DNA from: an uncultured Lentisphaerota bacterium
GTDB taxonomy: Bacteria; Verrucomicrobiota; Kiritimatiellia; CAIQIC01
Assembly (NCBI GenBank): GCA_903896925.1
Contig: CAITZM010000072.1
Span: forward strand, 62,001 to 126,000
Direction: 5' to 3'
Length of the DNA stretch: 64,000 nt
Shown here: positions 1 to 7,630 of the stretch, piece by piece
How positions within the stretch are numbered: position 1 is the first letter of the stretch
Layout: the number at the start of each line of letters is the position of its first letter
Position numbers and translations under genes: made by a program
The notes under the pieces: generated by a model
What the model was told of the DNA's origin: nothing
Database searches by the model: none
Seen by the model: only the letters and a program-made list of their open reading frames with translations

Positions 1-1089
1 GCCGGCGAGGTCGTTGCCACCGATACGGCGTTGCGTGCGCAGGCGTTGCGGGCGACGACGAATCCGGCCACGCTGAGTTTTCTGTTCATCGGGAACAGCT
101 TCACCTTCCGGCACGAACTGAAGGACGTTTTCAAGGCGCTCGCCACGGAAGGCAATCCGGGGACGAACTTCGTCACCGAGCGGATCACCTACGGCGGGCG
201 CGACATGTTCCGCCATTTTGAGTTGTTCCGCAGCCAGGATCTGCTGCGTCTCCAGACGCTTTCCGACGCCGACCTCAAGTGTTCCATCGGCGAGATGGCC
301 GCGCTCGCCAAGTCACCCGCGCCGGCGTTTTACACCGAGTATTGGAAGAACATGGATGCGTCCGCCGTGCGACCGTGGGAGGAATATGAGGCGACCAACG
401 CCGCGCCCCAGCGGGCCCGCGGGAAGAAACCGGCGCGGAAGCCGTCACAATGGATGGGCGACCGGCAGACGCTCGCGGCGGCGATCACGAATCACGAAAA
501 GTGGATGGCCGGTCGGAAGGATGTTCCCGCCGCGTGGAACTATGTTGTGCTCCAAAGCTGGCAGGATGTGAGCACCAATCCCGCCACCGGCTACCTGAAA
601 TACGCGGCCAAATTCATCGAGGCGGCCCGGCAGCAGAACACGAAACCTATCCTCTACATCACCGCGCCCTATTCGCAGAACCTGGCGCCGGTGACGGAGC
701 CGATCGAGAAGGAGCGCGCGTTGCGGGAAGTGCGGCTCGCCGCCGCACTCGCGAAGCAGACCGGGGCGCTCGTCGTGCCCGTGCCGCTGGCGGTCTATCG
801 TCTGCAAAAGAACGGCACCGCGCTGACCCTGCGCTACAAGAACGACGGCCATCCGAATCAGTGCGGCGCCTATCTGACCGCGTGCCTGTTCTACGCGGCG
901 GTCTTCGGCAAAAGCCCCGAAGGGCTGGCGCTCTCCGAGGTGGTGGAAACAAAAATTGTGGACCGCAGCAAGCCCACCAGCGACCCGGACGGCCAGCCCA
1001 TCAAGCGTGTGTTCACCGAGGCCGAGCGCCAACTCATGCAGCGCACGGCCTGGGAAACCACCGAGGCGTTCCGCAAGGGGGAATTCTGA
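1..1089 (+). CDS. SGNH/GDSL-family hydrolase, 5' end outside window
   Basis: The frame is open from the first base, so the true start and probably a signal peptide lie upstream; a TTG at 31 is the first internal start but has little to recommend it. The N-terminal block FIGNSFTF is the nucleophile block of SGNH hydrolases (Ser of GNS), and near the C-terminus NDGHPN supplies the Asp-x-x-His pair of block V. Families of this kind are esterases or acetylhydrolases acting on carbohydrates. The gene heads the sulfatase/glycosidase array and ends 45 bp before the next start, so removal of ester groups from the same polysaccharide is a reasonable inference. The exact substrate cannot be read from sequence. 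Confidence 0.75.
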   Translation, partial: AGEVVATDTALRAQALRATTNPATLSFLFIGNSFTFRHELKDVFKALATEGNPGTNFVTERITYGGRDMFRHFELFRSQDLLRLQTLSDADLKCSIGEMAALAKSPAPAFYTEYWKNMDASAVRPWEEYEATNAAPQRARGKKPARKPSQWMGDRQTLAAAITNHEKWMAGRKDVPAAWNYVVLQSWQDVSTNPATGYLKYAAKFIEAARQQNTKPILYITAPYSQNLAPVTEPIEKERALREVRLAAALAKQTGALVVPVPLAVYRLQKNGTALTLRYKNDGHPNQCGAYLTACLFYAAVFGKSPEGLALSEVVETKIVDRSKPTSDPDGQPIKRVFTEAERQLMQRTAWETTEAFRKGEF

Positions 1090-1133
1090 TCGAAATCCGT
1101 CACGCAATGACCGGAAGGCAGCCAGCAAAACTT

Positions 1134-2774
1134 ATGAAATTATTTCTCATCCTCACGGTCCTGCTTGCCAACGTCGGCGCCACGGTCAGCGCCGTCGAAA
1201 CTCCGCCGCCAGGCCCGCTGGCGGCGGTTGACCCCGCGCTGCGCACGCGCGCGGCGCGGGAGAGCGCGGTGCCGGTGCGGCCCGGCGTGCCGGGCGCGCA
1301 GCCGTTCTGGAACGAGAGGGCGGTGCAGTTCCTCTATGCGCCGGCGTTCGACTTCAAGGAAGTGCCCGGCGCGCAGAAGTATCGCTTCGTCATCACGCCG
1401 GAGCAGGGCAAACAGCTTGCCTTCGAGGCCGAAAAACCTTTCGCGTCACTCGCGCCGGTCTGGCTCAAGCTGAACGCGGGCGAGGCCAAGCTGGAGGTGA
1501 TGGCGCTGGACGCGCAGTCCGTGCCCATCGGCCAGCCGCAGATACGCGCCTTCCATCGTGCGGCGGTGCTCGCCAGGGAATACCCCGCGCCGGCGCTGGC
1601 GTGGCGCGAGAGCGCGCGCACGGCGCTGGACGCGCTCGTGCATTCGTCCGGTCTGCGCTGCTGGTTCACCACCGGCGAGCCGGACGAGGAAACACACCTC
1701 TATCGCTATCCCTCGAAGATTGTCGGCGCGGCCGCGGCGGCGCTTGCCACCTCTGCGGCGCAGACGCCGCCGCCCGCCGACGCGGCCGCGGCGCTCAAGG
1801 CCGCGCGGTGTGCGGCGGATTATCTGCTCGCGCTGAGCGAGCCGCAGGAAGCGGCGTGGGCCTTCCATCCGCCGACCTACCACCCGACGCGTTACCGCGA
1901 GCGGCTCAAGGGGCATATGCAGCCGGGACGTTACATGACGCTGTGCGGTGCGGAAACCGGACAGTATTACCTCGACGTCTTCGCGGCGACGAAAGACGCC
2001 AGGTATCGCGACGCCGCCGTGCGCATCGCGGAGACGTATGCGCGGCGCCAACTGCCGGAGGGAAGCTGGCTACAGTTCGTCACGGCGAAGGACGGGAAGC
2101 CGGTGACGGACAACGTGCTCGTCCCGACGCTTGTCGTCAATTTTCTGGACCGGCTGGCGCAGGTTTGCGGCGAGACGCGCTTTGACGCCATGCGCGCGCA
2201 GGCCGTCGCTTGGATTGAAAAGAATCCCGTGCAGACCTGGAACTGGCAGGGCCAGTTCGAGGATGTGAAGCCGCTGCCTCCCTATCAGAACCTGACCAAG
2301 CACGACGCCTGCGACTTTGCCATCCATCTGTTCCAGGCGGCGGCGCAGGATCCGGCGCAGCGCTCGCTCGCGCTCGACCTGCTGCGTTTCTCCGAGGACC
2401 AGTTCGTCATCTGGGACAAGCCGCCCGCGGCTTCCCCGGGCAAACAAAGTCCCGATGGCGCGGCGAACGCCAAGGCAAAGAGCTGGATGCTGCCGTGCGT
2501 GCTGGAGCAGTACCGCTGCTATGCGCCGGTCTGTGCCAGTTCGGCCAAGCTCATCCGCACCTACCTTGCCGCCTATGGCGCGACGCACGACCCGCTCCAT
2601 CTGGAAAAGGCCAAGGCGCTCGCCGGCACGCTGACGCGCACGCAAAGCAATAAGATCGCGCCGGGCCGCTACCTCACATGGGTCAAGCAGCCCTCCGGCC
2701 CGATGTGGTTCAACTGCGAACTCGCCGCGATCCGCGCGATGGAAGAACTGGCAAGGGTTGATGGCGCCCGATGA
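1134..2774 (+). CDS. Secreted alpha/alpha-barrel protein, putative glycoside hydrolase or lyase
   Basis: This is about 546 residues. I chose the ATG at 1134 because it opens directly on a Sec signal peptide (MKLFLILTVLLANVGATVSA); an in-frame ATG at 1107 is the alternative. Residues ~45-130 look like a beta-sandwich (fibronectin III-like) module. The rest is helical with repeated Trp/Tyr/His-rich hairpins (WAFHPPTYHP, GAETGQYYLDVF, WMLPCVLEQYRCY), as in (alpha/alpha)6 or incomplete toroid enzymes such as GH88/GH105 hydrolases and polysaccharide lyases. I cannot assign a family or catalytic residues. Its position between an SGNH hydrolase and a sulfatase supports a role in polysaccharide breakdown in the periplasm or outside the cell. 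Confidence 0.6.
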   Translation: MKLFLILTVLLANVGATVSAVETPPPGPLAAVDPALRTRAARESAVPVRPGVPGAQPFWNERAVQFLYAPAFDFKEVPGAQKYRFVITPEQGKQLAFEAEKPFASLAPVWLKLNAGEAKLEVMALDAQSVPIGQPQIRAFHRAAVLAREYPAPALAWRESARTALDALVHSSGLRCWFTTGEPDEETHLYRYPSKIVGAAAAALATSAAQTPPPADAAAALKAARCAADYLLALSEPQEAAWAFHPPTYHPTRYRERLKGHMQPGRYMTLCGAETGQYYLDVFAATKDARYRDAAVRIAETYARRQLPEGSWLQFVTAKDGKPVTDNVLVPTLVVNFLDRLAQVCGETRFDAMRAQAVAWIEKNPVQTWNWQGQFEDVKPLPPYQNLTKHDACDFAIHLFQAAAQDPAQRSLALDLLRFSEDQFVIWDKPPAASPGKQSPDGAANAKAKSWMLPCVLEQYRCYAPVCASSAKLIRTYLAAYGATHDPLHLEKAKALAGTLTRTQSNKIAPGRYLTWVKQPSGPMWFNCELAAIRAMEELARVDGAR

Positions 2775-2800
2775 AAATGAAAACCTTGAACGCACAGGTC

Positions 2801-2805
2801 AGGAG
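2801..2805 (+). promoter_or_regulatory. Ribosome binding site that fixes the sulfatase start
   Basis: AGGAG with a six-base spacer to the ATG at 2812. It places the start so that the protein opens on the twin-arginine leader, not at the earlier in-frame codons. Confidence 0.7.
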
Positions 2806-2811
2806 CCAGAT

Positions 2812-4308
2812 ATGAGCCGGATGCAACGACGGGATTTTCTGAAGCTGGCGGGATGCAGCGCGCTCGGCGCGGTGCTGTTCCCAAGGCCGGGGCAAAGTGC
2901 TGATCCGGCTCCCTCAGCCTCGGAAAAGAAACGACCCAACATCCTCTTCCTCGCGATTGACGACCTGCGCGACTGGGTCGGCTACCTCGGAAACAAGCAG
3001 GTAAAGACGCCTAACCTCGACCGGCTCGCGACGCGCGGCGTGTATTTCACTCGTAGCTTCTGCGCTTCGCCCTGCTGTAACCCTTCGCGCACGGCGCTGC
3101 TGACGGGCCTGCGCCCCGGCTCTTCAGGTGTCTATAGCAATGGCCACGACTGGCGGCAGATCGTTCCCGAAGGCACCGTCACGCTGCCGCTCCATTTCAA
3201 GAACAACGGTTACCACGTCGTCGGCGCCGGGAAAATTTTCCACGGCGGCCTGCTGCGGCTCAGTGACTGGGACGGTTATCTGACCGGAAAGGGTTTGGGC
3301 GATGAAGAGGACCCGGTGGAGAAGGGTCGCGGCAAGGACAAAACCAAGGATGGCTGGGATGGCGTCGGCGGTCTCCGCTGGGGCCCGCTCGACTGCGCGG
3401 ATAAGGATCTGGCGGATTATCAGTCCGTCAGCTACATCCTCAAGAAACTTGGCGAGCCACAGGGCAAGCCGTTCTTCTTCGCCTGCGGCCTGCACAAGCC
3501 GCACATGCCCTGGTCGGTGCCCAAAAAATATTACGCCCTGTATCCGCTCGACCAGATCGAGATGCCGAAGGTGCTGGAGACCGACCTCGACGACGTGCCG
3601 CGCGCCGGCGTCGCGATGGCCAAGCCCGATGGCGATCACGCCGCCATCCTAAAGTCCGGACGCTGGAAGGAGGCGGTGCAGGCCTACCTCGCCACCATCA
3701 GCTTCTGCGACGCCATGATCGGCCGGCTGATCGACGGCTTCGACCAGTGCCCCAACAAGGACAACACGCTCATCTGCCTTTGGAGCGACCACGGCTGGCA
3801 TCTCGGCGAGAAGCAGCACTGGCGCAAGTTCGCGCTCTGGGAGGAGGCCACCCGTGCGCCCTATATGTGGATCGTGCCCGGCGTCACCAAGCCCGGCGGC
3901 GTCTGCCATCGCACCGTGGACTACATGCACATCTACCCGACGCTCTGCGATTTCGCCGGCCTGCCGGTGCCCAAGCACGTCGAGGGCGAAAGCATCCGCA
4001 AGCTGCTCGAAAATCCCGCTGCGCCGTGGGACAAGCCCGCGATCACCACCTGGCAGTTCAACAACCACGCGGTGCGCACGGAGCGGTGGCACTACATCCG
4101 GTATGCGGACGGCACCGAGGAGCTCTACGACCATGGCCGTGACCCGCTGGAATGGACCAATCTCGCGCAAAAACCGGAATGCGCGTCGGTGAAAGCCGAC
4201 CTCGCCCAATGGGTGCCAAAGGATAACAAGCCCACGCCGGCTGGCGGCGGGAAGACCCGCGAGCAACGCGACCGCAAAGCCAAGAAGCGCGCGGAGAAAC
4301 CATCATGA
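2812..4308 (+). CDS. Tat-exported sulfatase, iduronate-2-sulfatase-like
   Basis: This is about 498 residues. AGGAG at 2801-2805 sits six bases before the ATG at 2812 and decides this start over in-frame TTG/ATG codons at 2758-2761. The leader has a twin-arginine motif (QRRDFLKLAG). The sulfatase fold begins at RPNILFLAIDDL with the metal-binding Asp pair; Cys89 in CNPSRTALLTG is the expected formylglycine site. The C-terminal WSDHGWHLGEKQHWRK segment is typical of the iduronate-2-sulfatase-like subgroup. It should hydrolyse sulfate esters on a glycan outside the cytoplasm and needs a formylglycine-generating enzyme, which is not in this window. The leader contains a degenerate copy of the TTCCAA palindrome (encoding FPRPGQ). 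The stop overlaps the next start by 4 bp. Confidence 0.93.
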   Translation: MSRMQRRDFLKLAGCSALGAVLFPRPGQSADPAPSASEKKRPNILFLAIDDLRDWVGYLGNKQVKTPNLDRLATRGVYFTRSFCASPCCNPSRTALLTGLRPGSSGVYSNGHDWRQIVPEGTVTLPLHFKNNGYHVVGAGKIFHGGLLRLSDWDGYLTGKGLGDEEDPVEKGRGKDKTKDGWDGVGGLRWGPLDCADKDLADYQSVSYILKKLGEPQGKPFFFACGLHKPHMPWSVPKKYYALYPLDQIEMPKVLETDLDDVPRAGVAMAKPDGDHAAILKSGRWKEAVQAYLATISFCDAMIGRLIDGFDQCPNKDNTLICLWSDHGWHLGEKQHWRKFALWEEATRAPYMWIVPGVTKPGGVCHRTVDYMHIYPTLCDFAGLPVPKHVEGESIRKLLENPAAPWDKPAITTWQFNNHAVRTERWHYIRYADGTEELYDHGRDPLEWTNLAQKPECASVKADLAQWVPKDNKPTPAGGGKTREQRDRKAKKRAEKPS

Positions 4309-5762
4309 ACCTACGCAGCAGCATGGGAACGCTCCTCGCCGCCGCCCTGCTGGGCGGTTGGGGCCAGACAACGTACGCGGGTTTTGTGACCGTGGAACAA
4401 GAGGCGGGCGTCTGGTGGTTCAAGTCGCCGGAAGGCAAGCCGTTCGTGTCCCTCGGCGTCAACCACGTGGAGCCGGTCTATTGGCAGACGCCGCCCAACG
4501 CGACCTTCGTGGCGGCGACGTACGGGCCGGAAATATTTGCGGCGGATGGAACGTTGCGCGAAGGCACTCCGGCGGCGACGAAGTGGGGGGAGCGTGTGGC
4601 GAAAGCTTTGGACGCTTGGGGCTGCAACACGCTTGGCTATCACAACCCGCTGTCGAAGAGCCTCCAGTCGGCGGGTACGGCCTATTACGTCATCGAGTTG
4701 GACCTGCACGTGCCGTGGGGCTGGAACATGCCCCGCTCGGTCCTGGCGCGCGCCTTCAAGCGCGATTCGTTCGATGTCTTTGGCGAGGAGTTTGCGGCCG
4801 CGGTCGAGGCCAACGCGCTGGCCGTGGTCAAACCCTACGCCAACGACCCGCGCGTGCTGGGCTATGCCTACACCGATGGCCCGCCGTGGACGGTGGACGA
4901 TGATGCCGGCGACGCTGCGTTCCAGAAACTTTCCGACGCCGGGAAGAAGCTTCATCCCTGGGTGCTCGCGTTGATGTCGTTGCCCGCGACCGCCAAGGGC
5001 AAACAGGCGTGGCTCGCGCTGATGAAGGAGCGCTATCCCGCGCCCGACAAAGCCGGCGCGGCCTATGCGCTGACGGTCTCCAGTTGGGACGAACTCGCCG
5101 CCAACACCGCATGGACGAAGCTCGGCGATGCTGCCCGCGCCGCGGAAGACAGCCAAGCCTTTCTGGTGAAGATCATGCAGCAGTGGTATGCGGTCCGCCA
5201 AGCGGGCATCCGCAAGTACGACACGCACCATCTCATCCTCGGCGACAAGCTGAACATGAACCGGGACTCGCGTCATCCCGCCGAACTGACGGAGAGCCTG
5301 CACGTCATGAAGCCGCATGTGGATGTGATCAACATCCAGTACTACGGCTTTTTCGAGAAGCAACGCGAGGCGCTGGCGCTGCTCCATCGCGAATCGCAAT
5401 TGCCGATCCTCAACGGCGACACCACCTTCACGCCGTATTGGAAGGACCCCGGCGCGGACGCGGCCGACTACTACAAGCAGCTGGGCCAGGACTACGCCGG
5501 CGAAATCGCCAAGCTGTTCGCGCTGCCCTATTTCATCGGCTGGCACCACTGCGGCTACATGCGCGGCCTGCGTCCGCCCTATGCGGCGGCGCTCAAGCGC
5601 GGCGACAAGCAGGCCGCCGACGTGTTCGTGAAGGGCCGGCAAACGCTGCGCGAGGGCTTCATCTCCGTGACCGAGGAACCCATCGAGCCGCTGCTCACGC
5701 CGCTCGTGGCCGCATGGAAGAACTGCGAGAATGTTCATCGCTCATCGGGCAACCCAAAATGA
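4305..5762 (+). CDS. Secreted TIM-barrel protein resembling beta-agarase-type glycoside hydrolases
   Basis: This is about 485 residues with a signal peptide (hydrophobic core AALLGG, cut near YAG). The opening WWFKSPEGKPFVSLGVNHV and the following WGCNTLGYHN, DPRVLGYAYTDGP and YFIGWHHCGYMRG blocks resemble GH50/GH86-type agarases and related GH-A proteins. Two oddities stand out. Where such enzymes usually carry the acid/base pair Asn-Glu after DPRVLGY, the protein reads YTDGPPW (~186-195). Where the nucleophile Glu is expected in the PILNG region, it reads NGDTTF (~371). It may be a catalytically altered member or belong to a family with other catalytic residues. It is translationally coupled to the sulfatase upstream (ATGA overlap). 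Confidence 0.6.
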   Translation: MNLRSSMGTLLAAALLGGWGQTTYAGFVTVEQEAGVWWFKSPEGKPFVSLGVNHVEPVYWQTPPNATFVAATYGPEIFAADGTLREGTPAATKWGERVAKALDAWGCNTLGYHNPLSKSLQSAGTAYYVIELDLHVPWGWNMPRSVLARAFKRDSFDVFGEEFAAAVEANALAVVKPYANDPRVLGYAYTDGPPWTVDDDAGDAAFQKLSDAGKKLHPWVLALMSLPATAKGKQAWLALMKERYPAPDKAGAAYALTVSSWDELAANTAWTKLGDAARAAEDSQAFLVKIMQQWYAVRQAGIRKYDTHHLILGDKLNMNRDSRHPAELTESLHVMKPHVDVINIQYYGFFEKQREALALLHRESQLPILNGDTTFTPYWKDPGADAADYYKQLGQDYAGEIAKLFALPYFIGWHHCGYMRGLRPPYAAALKRGDKQAADVFVKGRQTLREGFISVTEEPIEPLLTPLVAAWKNCENVHRSSGNPK

Positions 5763-5833
5763 GAAGGGAGCAAAGCATGCCGCACATTTTTCCATGGCTC
5801 CTGAAAACCGCAGTTAGGTTGTGCGGTTGGGTT

Positions 5834-5962
5834 GGCTCGGAGCGGCGGCACTCCTGCCGCCGAAACAGACCCATCCACAGCACGGTCTTACGCGCGCAGC
5901 AGGAGCAAGGCTCGCGTGTGGTGTGCTGGCTACAGCGGCAGGAATGTCGTCGCTCCGAACCC
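5834..5962. repeat. MITE-like element with imperfect terminal inverted repeats, copy 1
   Basis: The left end reads CTCGGAGCGGCGGCACTCCT and the right end is its near reverse complement (about 25 bases per arm, a few mismatches). The inner segment containing GCAGCAGGAGCAAGGCTCGC resembles the interior of the element at 28330-28460. There is no coding capacity, so any movement would need a transposase elsewhere. Confidence 0.6.
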
Positions 5963-6079
5963 GTCCAGCCCGGTGCGCGCAACGTACAGCAACGCGCCAG
6001 TCGCGCCAGCGATAAAAACCGCCCGGTGCCTACGCGACCAGCAACCCGCTTTCAGCGGGCCGCGCTCGGCCCAACGACG

Positions 6080-6098
6080 TTTTTCAAGAGGCTTGGAA
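6080..6098. repeat. TTCCAA-type palindrome, intergenic copy
   Basis: Reads TTTTTCAAGAGGCTTGGAA, a degenerate copy of the TTTTCCAA-n3-TTGGAAAA palindrome found across the window. It is the first of three in 120 bp. Confidence 0.55.
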
Positions 6099-6113
6099 CA
6101 GCGGGGCGCAATA

Positions 6114-6131
6114 TTCCCAAGCCTTTGAAAG
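6114..6131. repeat. TTCCAA-type palindrome overlapping the likely start codon
   Basis: Reads TTCCCAAGCCTTTGAAAG. The TTG at 6125-6127, the best start for the next sulfatase, lies inside its right arm. Confidence 0.5.
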
Positions 6132-7588
6132 TTTTCCCCGGTCTCCTGCTCGCCGCCGCCTTGCTATTTCCAATGGTTGGCAGCCCATCCTTGGAAAAGC
6201 AGCCGAACATCGTGTTCATCCTCGCCGATGATCTCGGGTGGAACGGGCTGGGCTGTCAGGGGAACAAGGACGTCTCCACGCCAAACATTGATCGCCTGGC
6301 GGCGCAGGGCATGCGTTTTACGCACGCCTACGCGGAACCGCAATGCTCGCCCACGCGCGCCGCGTTCTTGAGCGGCCAGTGGGGCGCGCGGACGGGCGTC
6401 CATAAAGTCATCGGCGAAAAAGATCCTCTGTTCGCGCCGCTCGTGCCAGCGCCGATGTGCGAACTTCCGCCGCAGACCGGCAACCTCGCTGTCATGCTGC
6501 GCCAGGCCGGCTACGCCACCGGCTTGAGCGGCAAGTGGCACGTCGCCAACAACGCCTTCGCCGCGCCCTTGAAAAAACGCCCCGGCTACTTCGACGCCTA
6601 CGGCTTCGACTTCGTGGGCGATTGCCTGAAAATTCAAAATGCGGAGCTGGACAAATCCGTGGATGCCATCACGAACGACATGCTGGACTTCATCGTGCAG
6701 CACAAGCACCACCCTTTTTTCGCCTTCGTCGCACACTTCTCGCCGCACGCGCCGATGCAGGCGCCGCAGGCGCTCGTCGAGAAATATGTGGCCAAGGGTT
6801 TCAAGAAGAGCAGCACGCCGGGCGGCAGGTTCAGCGAAATACCCACCGCCGATTACTACGCGATGATCGAACACCTCGACGCCGGAGTGGGCCGCTTGCT
6901 GGCGAAGCTGGACGAACTCGGGCTCGCAACCAACACGGTTGTCATCTTCAGCAGCGATAACGGCGGGATGAACCGCGTGGCCAATATGGCGCCGAAACGG
7001 ATGGCCAAAGGTGCGTCGTACGAGGGCGGCATCAGTGTGCCGTTGGTGGTGCGCTGGCCGGGGCATGTGCAAGCCGGTAGCACCTGCGACACCCCCACGC
7101 ATACCGTGGACTGGTATCCGACATTCGCCGCCCTGTCCGGCGGCGCGGCGCCCGCCGGTCACAAGCTCGATGGCGAGAGCCTGCGGCCGCTGCTGGAGCA
7201 ATCCGGCACACTCAAACGCACCGCGCTTTTCTGGCATGTCCCTAGTTACACGGTCAACTATGGCCGGACGCCGTGCAGCTTCGTGCTGCAGGACGGCTGG
7301 AAGCTGATCCACTACTTCGGCGATTTTCTGGATGTGACCGGCCAGACACCGCCGGACAGGAACGTCCCATTCGGCAAACTGGTGCCCGGCCCGCGCACCG
7401 AACTTTACAACCTCAAGGATGATCCCTATGAAACGCACGACCTGGCGACGGCCCGGCCGGAGAAGGTAATAGCGCTCCAGACCGTGCTGGAGGCCTGGTG
7501 GCAGGATACGGGCGCCAAGTTTCCGACGAAGAATCCCAAGTATGATGCCGCCAGGTGGTGGACCAGCCCGCGCGCCGAGGCGGAATAA
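6125..7588 (+). CDS. Secreted arylsulfatase-type sulfatase
   Basis: This is about 487 residues from a TTG start at 6125, chosen because it opens a clean Sec signal peptide (MKVFPGLLLAAALLFPMVGS). The frame stays open far upstream, so the start is not certain and no strong ribosome binding site is visible. The fold begins at QPNIVFILADDLGW; Cys74 in CSPTRAAFLSG is the expected formylglycine residue, and SGKWHV, SSDNGG and GASYEGG are conserved sulfatase blocks. It should act on sulfated glycan in the periplasm or outside the cell. The leader and linker carry two palindrome copies in frame (encoding FPMVGS and SLEKQ). Confidence 0.88.
   Translation: MKVFPGLLLAAALLFPMVGSPSLEKQPNIVFILADDLGWNGLGCQGNKDVSTPNIDRLAAQGMRFTHAYAEPQCSPTRAAFLSGQWGARTGVHKVIGEKDPLFAPLVPAPMCELPPQTGNLAVMLRQAGYATGLSGKWHVANNAFAAPLKKRPGYFDAYGFDFVGDCLKIQNAELDKSVDAITNDMLDFIVQHKHHPFFAFVAHFSPHAPMQAPQALVEKYVAKGFKKSSTPGGRFSEIPTADYYAMIEHLDAGVGRLLAKLDELGLATNTVVIFSSDNGGMNRVANMAPKRMAKGASYEGGISVPLVVRWPGHVQAGSTCDTPTHTVDWYPTFAALSGGAAPAGHKLDGESLRPLLEQSGTLKRTALFWHVPSYTVNYGRTPCSFVLQDGWKLIHYFGDFLDVTGQTPPDRNVPFGKLVPGPRTELYNLKDDPYETHDLATARPEKVIALQTVLEAWWQDTGAKFPTKNPKYDAARWWTSPRAEAE
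6165..6198. repeat. Two TTCCAA-type palindrome copies in frame in the sulfatase leader
   Basis: ATTTCCAATGGTTGGCA (encoding FPMVGS) is followed by the right half TCCTTGGAAAA (encoding SLEK). The two copies are read in different frames relative to the repeat. Confidence 0.6.
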
Positions 7589-7630
7589 CCGTGCACGTCA
7601 CCAACAAAGAACACACGAAGAAGTGCAACC

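Larger units (their letters stand above)
5763..6124. other. 362-bp intergenic region filled with repeats
   Basis: The frame of the next gene happens to be open through this stretch, but the translation is low-complexity and built from repeats, so I treat it as non-coding. From left to right it holds a weak palindrome near 5787-5807, a 129-bp element with inverted ends (5834-5962), and two TTCCAA-type palindromes (6080-6098, 6114-6131) just before the sulfatase leader. I see no clear promoter or terminator. Confidence 0.6.

Noticed and set aside
450-1106. Long in-frame extension upstream of the 1134 gene
   Set aside because: It overlaps the SGNH gene in another frame, is low-complexity and Arg/Gly-rich, and precedes a clear signal peptide start.
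5009-6124. Open extension of the 6125 sulfatase across the agarase-like gene and the repeats
   Set aside because: The translation is Arg-rich shadow sequence plus repeats; the signal peptide at 6125 marks the true N-terminus.
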